This document shows positions 57,418 through 64,000 of a DNA stretch of 64,000 nucleotides, one piece after another. Location of the stretch: assembly GCF_011040385.1 (NCBI RefSeq), contig NZ_JAAIKB010000017.1, forward strand, positions 1-64,000, read 5' to 3'. Source of the stretch: Falsiroseomonas algicola. GTDB lineage: Bacteria > Pseudomonadota > Alphaproteobacteria > Acetobacterales > Acetobacteraceae. Each line of letters begins with the position of its first letter. The stretch's first letter is position 1. A model generated the notes under the pieces. That model was not told the origin of the DNA. It ran no database searches and saw only the letters and a program-made list of their open reading frames with translations. The translations under genes and the position numbers were made by a program.

Positions 57418-58608
57418 TCAGGGGGCTGGCGGCGGCAGCAGGACGAAGAGGCGGGCGGGGTCGCGCATCGGGCCCGCCGCCTCGGCGGCTGCCTCGCCCC
57501 AGCCGGTGAAGAGATCGGCGCGGGCGGGCCCGCGGATGGCGCCGCCGGTATCCTGGGCCACGGCCAGGCGTTCCAGGCCCCTCCCGGCGACCCAGACGGG
57601 CGTCCCGAGGGGCGTCTGCGTCCGGTCCACCGCGAGGGACCGCCCGGGCATCAGGGGCGCCCCCAGGGCGCCCAGCGGGCCCTTCTCCGGCGCCAGCCCC
57701 GTCAGCTCCCGGAAGAAGACGTAGCTGGGGTTGCGGGCCATCAGCGCGGCGGCGTCCGTCGGCGGCGCGGCGCGCAGCCAGTCCCGGATCGCCTGCATGG
57801 ACATCGCCTCCCGCGCCACCGCCCCGCTCTCGATCAGAAAGCGGCCGATGGCGACATAGGCGTGGCCATTCTGCGCGGCATAGCCGAGCCGCCGCACGCT
57901 GCCATCCGGGAAGGTGACGCGGCCCGATCCCTGGATGTGCAGGAAGAAGGCATCGACAGGATCGACCCAGGCCAGCTCCAGCCCCTGCCCCGCCAAGGCA
58001 CCGCCCGAGATGGCGGCACGGTCCGGGAAGGGCTGCAGGCGCCCGTCCCGCACCAGCCCGGCCGTGCGACGGCCCCGCAGGTCACTGGCGAAGCTGCCGA
58101 GATCGACCTCCACGAGCGATGGCGGGCGGGCGAGCAGCGGCGTGGAGAGCGCCGGCGTCGGCTCTGTGCTGCCGCGCAGCTCGGGCTCGAAATAGCCGGT
58201 CAGCGTGCCCTCCCCCACCGCCCAGGGGGTGAAGTGGCGGGTCAGGAAGTCGCGGGCGGCGGGCTCGTCATCCGGCGGGACCGCGGCGGCGGCGGCGCAG
58301 GCGGGGGCATAGTCGCCGGCATCGCGCGCCAGCGGTCCATCGCCACCCAGGGCACGATCGGCGGGCATGCGGGCGAGGACGGTGCAGCTTTCGCGGAAGG
58401 CGGGGATGGCCTGCGAGACCCGGTCGGAGGACCAGCCGGGGAGGTCGGTGAAGGGGATGGGGTGGGGAAGGGGCTGAGTGCAGGCGGCGAGGGTGAGCGC
58501 CAGCAGCAGGGTCAGAGGCCGTGCGACGCTGTGCCGCGGACCCCCACCCCGACCCTCCCCCGCAAGCGCGGGGGAGGGAGCGGCCAGGTCAGACGCTCCT
58601 GGTGGCAA
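57418..58608 (-). CDS. mltA: Membrane-bound lytic murein transglycosylase A
   Basis: A 396-residue lipoprotein: hydrophobic TLLLALTLAAC with lipobox, then the MltA domain (GTLTGYFEPELRGS, DAFFLHIQGSGRV, GQLG-like NGHAYVAIGRFL) and C-terminal 3D domain VAQDTGGAIRGPARADLFTG with its Asp residues. It cleaves peptidoglycan to anhydromuropeptides. The start is problematic: the first usable codon is a TTG at 58606-58608 inside the upstream gene, and a palindromic repeat (58553-58578) is read through as residues 11-19. Other in-frame ATG/GTG/TTG codons are absent before the signal peptide. Confidence 0.9.
   Translation of the reverse strand: MPPGASDLAAPSPALAGEGRGGGPRHSVARPLTLLLALTLAACTQPLPHPIPFTDLPGWSSDRVSQAIPAFRESCTVLARMPADRALGGDGPLARDAGDYAPACAAAAAVPPDDEPAARDFLTRHFTPWAVGEGTLTGYFEPELRGSTEPTPALSTPLLARPPSLVEVDLGSFASDLRGRRTAGLVRDGRLQPFPDRAAISGGALAGQGLELAWVDPVDAFFLHIQGSGRVTFPDGSVRRLGYAAQNGHAYVAIGRFLIESGAVAREAMSMQAIRDWLRAAPPTDAAALMARNPSYVFFRELTGLAPEKGPLGALGAPLMPGRSLAVDRTQTPLGTPVWVAGRGLERLAVAQDTGGAIRGPARADLFTGWGEAAAEAAGPMRDPARLFVLLPPPAP
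58553..58578. repeat. Palindromic repeat inside the mltA 5' end
   Basis: CCCTCCCCCGC (58553-58563), AAGC, GCGGGGGAGGG (58568-58578), a perfect 11-bp stem. The sequence is of the CCCTCCCCCGC-N-GCGGGGGAGGG type dispersed in many GC-rich proteobacteria (recalled, not searched). It lies in the coding frame between start and signal peptide. Confidence 0.7.
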
Positions 58609-59272
58609 CCAGGCGCCAGGTGGGGTCGGGGTTGCGGAGGTCGCGCTGGAAGGTCCAGACGTCGGTGAGTTCGGTCACCGCCTCGGCCCCGGCGGCGATG
58701 CTGCCATCCCGCGCCGTCGTCAGGTTCACCTGGTCGCTGACGAAGCGGACGGTGACGTCGGCCACGGTGCCGCGTAGGTCCGCCGCCTCGATGGCCATCT
58801 CCTGCATCGCGCGGACCTCGCTGCGCTGCGTCTCGCCCTCACCCTCGCGGCGGGTGATCTCACCCTCGAAGCCCGCATAGGTGTCGTCGGACAGCAGCGC
58901 GCGCAGCGTCTGGCGGTCGCCGCGGGCGAAGGCATCCACGATCATGCGGAAGGCGCCCTCGGCGCCCGCGAGGAAGCCATTGGGCTCGAAGGACGGGTCG
59001 ACGCCACGGATGCGCATCAGCGCCTGGCCGACCGGGCTGCGCGGATCGGGAACGGAGACGCGCGCCTGGCTGGCGGGGGAGACGCTGGCCGGCGGCAGCG
59101 TCGGCTGGTCGCTCTCCACCGGGCGGGGACCGCGCGGGTCGTAGCCGGCGCCATCCTCCCGCCGCGGCCGTTCGAAGCCGGTGCGGCGGCCCAGCACGCT
59201 GCGCAGGCGCAGGACCAGGAAGGCCGCGATCATGGCGAACAGGATCAGATCGACAGGAAAGCCGCCGGACAT
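58589..59272 (-). CDS. Tim44/TimA family inner-membrane-associated protein
   Basis: A 227-residue protein with one N-terminal hydrophobic segment (MSGGFPVDLILFAMIAAFLV) and a C-terminal Tim44-like domain (FRMIVDAFARGDRQTLRALL; GTVADVTVRFVSDQVNLT). Start ATG 59272 has GAGGAG seven bases upstream. Bacterial TimA-type proteins are related to the mitochondrial Tim44 lipid-binding fold. The order Tim44-mltA with secB on the other strand is typical in alphaproteobacteria, here with a phosphatase gene between secB and tim44. Confidence 0.9.
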   Translation of the reverse strand: MSGGFPVDLILFAMIAAFLVLRLRSVLGRRTGFERPRREDGAGYDPRGPRPVESDQPTLPPASVSPASQARVSVPDPRSPVGQALMRIRGVDPSFEPNGFLAGAEGAFRMIVDAFARGDRQTLRALLSDDTYAGFEGEITRREGEGETQRSEVRAMQEMAIEAADLRGTVADVTVRFVSDQVNLTTARDGSIAAGAEAVTELTDVWTFQRDLRNPDPTWRLVATRSV

Positions 59273-59407
59273 TGCCAACTCCTCATTCTTCACTCACTTA
59301 AGGCCGGCCGTGGTCACCCGCAACGCCCTGGATCCCCTTTGGACCCCGATTGCGACGCACATGGCCTCTCGCTATCGCAAGAGCCCTCTCCAGGAGCCGC
59401 CTGCCCC

Positions 59408-59965
59408 ATGATCCTGCTCCGCCACGGCCAGAGCGAGTTCAACCTGCATTTCAGCGCCACGCGCCGCGACCCCGGCATCAAGGACCCGCGCCTGACGCCG
59501 CTCGGCCATGAACAGGCGGAGACGGCGGCGGCGGCGCTGGCGGGGGAAGGTATCACGCGGATCATTGCCTCCCCCTATACAAGGGCGCTGGAGACGGCGG
59601 CGCCGCTGGCCAGGCGGCTCGGCCTGCCGGTGCTGGTCAATTCCCTGGTCCGCGAACGCTACGCCTTCACCTGCGACATCGGCAGCCCCGCCACCGCGCT
59701 GCGGGCGGAATGGCCGGCGCTCGACCTCGCGCATATCGAGGAGGTGTGGTGGCCGGCGGTGGAGGAGCCGGCCGAGCAGGTGCTGGCCCGGGCCGCGCTG
59801 TTCCGCGGCGAGATGGCGGCGCTGCCGGATTGGCGGACGACGGTGGTGGTGGCGCATTGGGGCTTCATCCTGGCGATGAGCGGCCAGAGCGTCGGCAACG
59901 GCACCTGGCTGCGCGTGGACCCGACGGAGCCGGCGCTGACCGAGGTCAGCTGGAAGCACCACTGA
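59408..59965 (+). CDS. Histidine phosphatase family protein
   Basis: The 185-residue protein starts MILLRHGQSEFN with the RHG active-site motif, then ITRIIASPYTRALETAAPLA and a late VVVAHWGFI with the second catalytic His. It belongs to the phosphoglycerate mutase-like branch; substrate unknown. Inserted between the Tim44 gene and secB. Confidence 0.9.
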   Translation: MILLRHGQSEFNLHFSATRRDPGIKDPRLTPLGHEQAETAAAALAGEGITRIIASPYTRALETAAPLARRLGLPVLVNSLVRERYAFTCDIGSPATALRAEWPALDLAHIEEVWWPAVEEPAEQVLARAALFRGEMAALPDWRTTVVVAHWGFILAMSGQSVGNGTWLRVDPTEPALTEVSWKHH

Positions 59966-60073
59966 AGCAACCCGTTGTTTTCGCTGTGCTTTAGGGGATT
60001 TAGGTCCGGTATTTTTTAGGGCGTAGTATTTCCGTTCTCTTAAGTCATTGGAATTGTTCATCTTTGGGAAGGC

Positions 60074-60120
60074 GGCTACTACGCCTTTAGCCGATTAGGC
60101 GCATTTAGCACCGTTTTTCG
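60074..60120 (-). repeat. GCTAAA/TAATCGGCTAAA repeat, copy 2
   Basis: On the minus strand CGAAAAACGGTGCTAAA is followed by TGCGCCTAATCGGCTAAA and GTAGCC; closely matches copy 1 at 9051, in the opposite orientation. See findings. Confidence 0.65.
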
Positions 60121-60233
60121 AGGTGTCCTGGGTTTCGTGCCGGGGGTCTATCGGGCGGAGTCCGGGCTTTTGGCGTTCCGAACATACCAGGAACATAGAC
60201 TCGGTTCCCAGCCTTTTCTCGGTTTCCGGCGGT

Positions 60234-60283
60234 CCAGGGTCGCCTTCGACCCTGGCGGGGGTGCAGGGGGCAGCGCCTCCTGC
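60234..60283. repeat. GC-hairpin intergenic repeat, copy d
   Basis: CCAGGGTCG-CCTT-CGACCCTGG (60234-60255) is followed by a GCAGGGGGC/GCCTCCTGC stem with one mismatch (60263-60283), the same two-hairpin layout as at 6723 and 7865. Confidence 0.65.
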
Positions 60284-60342
60284 TGTTCCCCACCCCCTCA
60301 CCCGTGCTAGCTCCCCGCCCGACCGCACCAGACGGAATCCCG

Positions 60343-60813
60343 ATGTCCGACCAGAATGCCAATCCGAACGGCACCATGCCGATCCAGCTGAACATCCAGT
60401 ACACCAAGGACCTCTCCTTCGAGGTGCCGGGTGCGCCGGAGATCTTCGTCTCCCTGAAGGAGCAGCCTCGGGTGGACCTGGCGCTCGACGTCCAGGCGCG
60501 GCCGGTGGAGTCCGGCGGCAATGTCTATGAGGTGTCGCTGCAGATCCGCGCCGATGCGAAGGTGGGGGAGACCCCCTGCTTCATCGCCGAGCTCGCCTAT
60601 TGCGGCGTCTTCACCATCAATGTGCCGCAGGAGCATCTGGAGCCGGTGCTACTGGTGGAGTGCCCGCGGCTGCTCTTCCCCTTTGCCCGCAACATCCTGG
60701 CGGATGTGACGCGCGATGGCGGGTTCCCGCCGGTGCTGCTGGCGCCGATCGACTTCGTGGCGCTGTGGCAGAGCCGTCGCGGCCCGAATGCGCAGCAGGT
60801 CGGCAACGCCTGA
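60343..60813 (+). CDS. secB: Protein-export chaperone SecB
   Basis: The 156-residue cytosolic chaperone has the family pattern MPIQLNIQYTKDLSFEVPGAP, VYEVSLQIRADA, CFIAELAYCGVFTINVP and CPRLLFPFARNILADVTRDGGFPPVLLAPIDF (residues about 106-137). It delivers preproteins to SecA. Usual alphaproteobacterial position near the origin. Two bases after its stop begins the third hairpin-chain element. Confidence 0.96.
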   Translation: MSDQNANPNGTMPIQLNIQYTKDLSFEVPGAPEIFVSLKEQPRVDLALDVQARPVESGGNVYEVSLQIRADAKVGETPCFIAELAYCGVFTINVPQEHLEPVLLVECPRLLFPFARNILADVTRDGGFPPVLLAPIDFVALWQSRRGPNAQQVGNA

Positions 60814-60815
60814 TC

Positions 60816-60946
60816 CCAACGGCCGCTTGCAGCGACTCGTTGGTGTTGATTTTGTGCCCTCAGGCGCCGGGCGGCCGCATCCGCGGCCTTGGCTCGCCGC
60901 ATAGGCGGCGGGCCGCATTCGCGGCCTCGGCCGGCTTTGCCGGCCG
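60816..60946 (+). ncRNA. Stop-adjacent hairpin-chain element, copy 3 (after secB)
   Basis: The 131-bp element starts CCAACGGCC two bases after the secB stop. It shares CCCTCAGGCGCCGGG, the invariant TTGGCT(T)CGCCGCATAGGCGGCG hairpin and the stem order with copies 1 and 2. Its other stems have different sequences that still pair: GGCCGC-ATCC-GCGGCC (60873-60888), GGCCGC-ATTC-GCGGCC (60911-60926) and CGGCCGGC-TTT-GCCGGCCG (60928-60946). The first stem of copies 1 and 2 is not kept. Confidence 0.5.
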
Positions 60947-60979
60947 CCCGTTACCCCATCATGCCATTCGGGTCTTCCC

Positions 60980-62536
60980 ATGAGCGGTCGCGTGGCGCGC
61001 CTCCGGGAGGCGCTCACGCGCCGCCTCGAGGGTCCTGGATTCTGGCGGGCGCTCGCGACCGCCTTCGGGTTGGGTGCCATCGCGGCCCTGGCCCTGCCGC
61101 CGGTGCATGCGGTGCCGGTGCTGCTGGTTTCCCTTCCCGGCCTGTTCATCATGACGATGGAGGCGCCGACCGCCCGCCGGGCGGCGCTGGTCGCCTTCGC
61201 CTGGGGCTGGGGCTTCCATATTGCCGGGCTGCATTGGCTGACCAATGCGATCCTGACGGAGGTCGAGCGCTACTGGTGGCTGGTGCCGCTCGCGGTGCCG
61301 GGCCTGGCCCTGCCGCTGGCGGGTTTCACGCTGGTGCCGGCGCTGGCGGCGCGCTGGGCGGCGCCGGGCTGGCCGCGCATTTTGGCCTTCTCTGCCGCCT
61401 TCGTGGCGGCGGAGATGCTGCGCGGCATCCTCTTCACCGGTTTCCCCTGGAACCTGATCGGCACGGTCTGGGCCTTCGGCGCGCTGCCCATCCAGGCCGC
61501 GGCCTGGATCGGCGTGCATGGGCTGAGCCTGGCGACGCTGCTGATGGCGCTGGCACCGCTGATGGGCTGGCGCGGCGCGGCGGGCAGCCTGGCGGCGGTC
61601 ATGCTGTTCGCAGCCTTCGGCGTGGCGCGGCTGCTGCCGCAGGAGCCGGATCCGGAGCCGGTCGCGCTGGTGCTGGTGCAGGGCAATGTGGCGCAGGAGG
61701 CGAAGTGGCGGGAGGAAAGCCGCATCCCGATCTTCCAGCGCTACATCGACCTGACCGCGGCCGGCGTGCAGGCGGCGCAGCGAGACGCGCCGGGCAGCCG
61801 CATCCTGGTGATCTGGCCGGAGACGGCGAGCCCCTATCTGCTGGCGAATGACCCGGCCGCGGCAAGGCTGGCCACCGCCCCCCTGCCGCCGGGGGCGACC
61901 TTGCTGGCGGGCTCCGTCCGCGCGGAATTCGCGCCCGATGGCAGGCCGACCCGGGTCTGGAACAGCCTGGTGGCGCTGGATGCGCAGGGGACGGTGCTGG
62001 ATGCCTATGACAAGGCGCATCTGGTGCCCTTCGGCGAATACACGCCGCTGCGCGGCCTGCTGCCGATCCGGCTGGTGATCTCGGCGCTGGATTTCACGCC
62101 CGGCCCCGGGCTGCGCCGGATCAGCCTGCCGGGGCTGCCGAGCTTCGGCGGGCTGATCTGCTACGAGGTGATCTTCCCGGGCGCCGTGACGCCGGCGGAG
62201 CGGCCGGGCTTCCTGGTGAATGTCACGAATGATGCCTGGTTCGGCGTCTCCGCCGGGCCGCACCAGCACCTGGCGACGGCGCGGCTCCGGGCGGTGGAGG
62301 AAGGGCTGCCGCTGGCCCGCGCCGCGCAGACCGGCATTTCCGCCGTCTTCGATGCGCGCGGGCGGGAGGTGGAGCGGATGGGCCTGGCGGAGACCGGGGT
62401 TGTGCTGGCGCCGCTGCCGGCCGCGGGCAGCCGGACTCCCTTCGCCGCCGTCGGATTGTATATTCCTTTCACATTACTCGCGCTGGTAGCCATCGCGGCC
62501 GGCCTTGGCTCTCGCCGGAGGGCTGGGCGGGGGTGA
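60980..62536 (+). CDS. lnt: Apolipoprotein N-acyltransferase
   Basis: The 518-residue inner-membrane enzyme N-acylates the lipoprotein N-terminal Cys. About six to eight N-terminal hydrophobic segments precede the nitrilase-like domain with the catalytic triad Glu281 (WPETASPY), Lys345 (YDKAHLVPFGEY) and Cys394 (LICYEVIFPG). FNAAWFG-type NVTNDAWFGVSAG is also present. In many alphaproteobacteria a small XRE regulator follows lnt, as here. Confidence 0.95.
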   Translation: MSGRVARLREALTRRLEGPGFWRALATAFGLGAIAALALPPVHAVPVLLVSLPGLFIMTMEAPTARRAALVAFAWGWGFHIAGLHWLTNAILTEVERYWWLVPLAVPGLALPLAGFTLVPALAARWAAPGWPRILAFSAAFVAAEMLRGILFTGFPWNLIGTVWAFGALPIQAAAWIGVHGLSLATLLMALAPLMGWRGAAGSLAAVMLFAAFGVARLLPQEPDPEPVALVLVQGNVAQEAKWREESRIPIFQRYIDLTAAGVQAAQRDAPGSRILVIWPETASPYLLANDPAAARLATAPLPPGATLLAGSVRAEFAPDGRPTRVWNSLVALDAQGTVLDAYDKAHLVPFGEYTPLRGLLPIRLVISALDFTPGPGLRRISLPGLPSFGGLICYEVIFPGAVTPAERPGFLVNVTNDAWFGVSAGPHQHLATARLRAVEEGLPLARAAQTGISAVFDARGREVERMGLAETGVVLAPLPAAGSRTPFAAVGLYIPFTLLALVAIAAGLGSRRRAGRG

Positions 62537-62600
62537 AGGGTGGGTGATGCGCCGTGATGCGCGTAGCAGGCGTGCACTTTAATGAGATTTCTCAAAAGAG

Positions 62601-62629
62601 TTGACAAAGTCCTACCGCGTCGATACCCC
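62601..62629 (+). promoter_or_regulatory. Candidate promoter of the XRE regulator gene
   Basis: Consensus TTGACA (62601-62606), 17 bp, TACCCC (62624-62629). The -35 box is perfect, the -10 weak. The downstream ATG is at 62742. Confidence 0.45.
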
Positions 62630-62741
62630 TTGGGACGGCCCGAAGACCCGCGTCTTGCACGCATCGATGGGTCCCAACCGGGCCAGGACGGCCCCAGCAA
62701 GGGTTGGTAACCTTTCTGGCGCGGAGTTCGGAGTGTTGGCC

Positions 62742-63188
62742 ATGGCGAGCGAAGACGTCGTCGAGCGGGCGGAGCGTGAGCACCGCCCCAGCCCGATCGA
62801 CGTGCATGTGGGCAGCCGGGTGCGCCTGCGCCGCACGCTGCTGGGGATGAGCCAGGAGAAGCTGGGCGAGGCGCTCGGCCTGACCTTCCAGCAGGTGCAG
62901 AAGTATGAACGCGGGGTGAACCGGATCGGGGCGAGCCGGCTGTTCGACCTCTCCCGCGTGCTGGACGTGCCGATCGGCTTCTTCTTCGACGACATGCCGC
63001 CGGAGATGGGCGGCAGCCAGGCGAACCGGCGCTTCGGCGGCTTCCAGGAAGTGCAGGAAGGCTTCGAGGACGATACGCTGCACCGGCGGGAGACGCTGGA
63101 GCTGGTCCGCGCCTATTACCGGATCACCGATCCTTCCGTCCGCAAGCGCGTCTTCGACCTGATCAAGAGCCTGGCGCCGACGGAGTAG
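62742..63188 (+). CDS. XRE-family transcriptional regulator
   Basis: The 148-residue regulator starts MASEDVVERAEREHRPSPID. The HTH (VRLRRTLLGMSQEKLGEALG LTFQQVQKYERGVNRIGASR, about 28-67) belongs to the alphaproteobacterial lnt-linked group; the C-terminal half (LVRAYYRITDPSVRKRVFDLI) forms a dimer helix. The target is not known; in relatives it neighbours metK, which is not in this window. GGAG precedes the ATG; the frame extends upstream through a promoter-like TTGACA, not used. Confidence 0.88.
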   Translation: MASEDVVERAEREHRPSPIDVHVGSRVRLRRTLLGMSQEKLGEALGLTFQQVQKYERGVNRIGASRLFDLSRVLDVPIGFFFDDMPPEMGGSQANRRFGGFQEVQEGFEDDTLHRRETLELVRAYYRITDPSVRKRVFDLIKSLAPTE

Positions 63189-63218
63189 GTCTTCGGACCT
63201 CTCTCCCTCGGGGCGGGT

Positions 63219-63719
63219 TCAGCGCAGCTGGGGGTTGTCGAAGACCGGGTTGCGATACCGGCCGAGGGCTGCCTGCAGCGCGGCGGCGAGGTCCCGCTTC
63301 TCATCCGGCGCCAGGAAGGTGCCGACCTCGACCCGGCGGTGGCGCTGCACCAGCATCAGGCGGGGCGATCCCCCCTCCTCCTCCAGCCGCACGCGGGTCC
63401 AATAGGGCTCCAGCTCCGCCACGCGGCGGCCACCGCGGCCATCGGCGGTGGCGACATGCAGCTTCCCCTCCGTCAGCCGCACCACCTCCACCGCCGCACG
63501 GGTCCAGCGGCGATGCAGCGAGACCAGGAAGAGGACCAGCAGGACCTCGATCCCCAGGAAGGGCAGCACCGGCCAGGCGCCGAGCAGGGTGAAGAGCACC
63601 GCGGGGATGGCGGCGCCCGCGCAGGCGAGGATGACGAGCCAGCGCATGCCCCGGTCGCTCAGGCTGCGGGGGGGCGTGCTGACGGCCTCGAACAGGATCG
63701 GGTCGGAAGCGGCTGACAT
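63219..63719 (-). CDS. DUF2244 membrane protein
   Basis: A 166-residue protein with two adjacent hydrophobic segments (MRWLVILACAGAAIPAVLFT; VLPFLGIEVLLVLFLVS) near the N-terminus and the DUF2244 C-terminal part (LEPYWTRVRLEEEGGSPRLM, VEVGTFLAPDEKRDLAAAL). The family is found in alphaproteobacteria, often next to nth or a DUF2244/endonuclease III pair, as here: nth is divergent. Function unknown. Confidence 0.9.
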   Translation of the reverse strand: MSAASDPILFEAVSTPPRSLSDRGMRWLVILACAGAAIPAVLFTLLGAWPVLPFLGIEVLLVLFLVSLHRRWTRAAVEVVRLTEGKLHVATADGRGGRRVAELEPYWTRVRLEEEGGSPRLMLVQRHRRVEVGTFLAPDEKRDLAAALQAALGRYRNPVFDNPQLR

Positions 63720-63754
63720 CACCTTCCAGTATGGGGTAGGGCTGCGGGAACGCC

Positions 63755-64000
63755 ATGCCCCAGATGCCATCGCCCCGTCCGAAAAAATCCGCGGCCTCCC
63801 CGGCCAAACCCGCCAGGCCCAAGGCGGCACCCAAGGCGGCACCCCGCACCCGTCGCGCCAAGGTGATGAAGGCGGAGCAGGCCGCCGCCTTCCTGCGTGC
63901 GCTGGCGGCCGCCAACCCGGCGCCGGAGACGGAGCTGCATTTCCGTGACGCCTATACGCTGCTGGTCGCGGTCGCGCTGTCCGCCCAGACCACCGATGTC
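63755..64000 (+). CDS. nth: Endonuclease III, 5' part only
   Basis: The ATG at 63755 opens a frame to the end of the window (82 codons). A basic, Lys/Ala/Pro-rich N-terminal extension (RPKKSAASPAKPARPKAAPK) precedes AAAFLRALAAANPAPETELHFRDAY and TLLVAVALSAQTTDV, the Nth DNA-glycosylase N-terminal block. A later start (ATG 63866) would remove the tail. The catalytic Lys/Asp and Fe-S cluster lie beyond the window. Confidence 0.9.
   Translation, partial: MPQMPSPRPKKSAASPAKPARPKAAPKAAPRTRRAKVMKAEQAAAFLRALAAANPAPETELHFRDAYTLLVAVALSAQTTDV

Larger units (their letters stand above)
59966..60342. other. 377-bp gap, AT-rich then GC-hairpin repeat
   Basis: No gene is supported. The first 110 bp are unusually AT-rich for this genome; then comes the inverted GCTAAA repeat (60074-60120), CTGGTATGTTC in the opposite orientation (about 60184-60194) and a GC-hairpin unit (60234-60283) before secB. 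Confidence 0.5.

Overview
This is a 64 kb stretch of a very GC-rich alphaproteobacterial chromosome. Gene content (hemH/hemJ/rho, mnmE-mnmG-rsmG-parA-parB-holA, ppsR/maf beside hemE, secB, Tim44-like protein, Lnt), a Bug-type solute receptor, GTG/TTG starts and GC hairpin repeats between genes suggest Acetobacteraceae, perhaps Roseomonas-like; the family is an inference. I saw no rRNA, tRNA, CRISPR array, transposase or prophage gene.

Layout. 1-9 kb: the end of a protein built of octapeptide repeats, then selO, an ADP-forming acyl-CoA synthetase, MAPEG and YbaK proteins, hemW, and two polysaccharide pyruvyl transferase-like genes set among GC hairpins. 9-22 kb: rsmI, an LpoA-like lipoprotein, a PhoR-like kinase, a frameshifted RTX gene, a GH1-like gene, hemH, a HAD phosphatase, a Bug receptor, hemJ, an SbmA/YddA-like ABC transporter and rho. 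22-32 kb: an HD hydrolase, a GNAT enzyme, qor, ogt, a thioredoxin-like ferredoxin, then the tRNA-modification and partition block mnmE-mnmG-rsmG-parA-parB. 32-43 kb (mostly minus strand): holA, lptE, leuS, a DUF3576 lipoprotein, a porin, a ThiE-like gene, with yggS and trpS on the plus strand. 43-55 kb: a regulator/GNAT pair, small envelope proteins, bactofilin, adenosine kinase, typA, cdd, tandem AbrB, AmpG and maf-ppsR. 56-64 kb: hemE, mltA, Tim44-like, a histidine phosphatase, secB, lnt, an XRE regulator, a DUF2244 protein and the start of nth.

The window looks replication-origin proximal. The 371-bp gap between ppsR and hemE has facing DnaA-box-like 9-mers (one is TGATCCACA) beside an AT-rich tract. 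That is the gene context of the Caulobacter origin. The parA-parB operon and three parS-like palindromes lie 24-51 kb away, and two of the palindromes are perfect 16-mers next to mnmE and rsmG.

The least explained signal is a family of about 131-bp structured elements. Three copies (9.1, 40.8 and 60.8 kb) each begin with CCAACGGCC one or two bases after a stop codon (rsmI, trpS, secB) and continue as a chain of hairpins. In the most diverged copy several stem sequences are replaced, yet every stem still pairs. A second, shorter repeat built around GCTAAA and TAATCGGCTAAA occurs at 9.05 and 60.1 kb.
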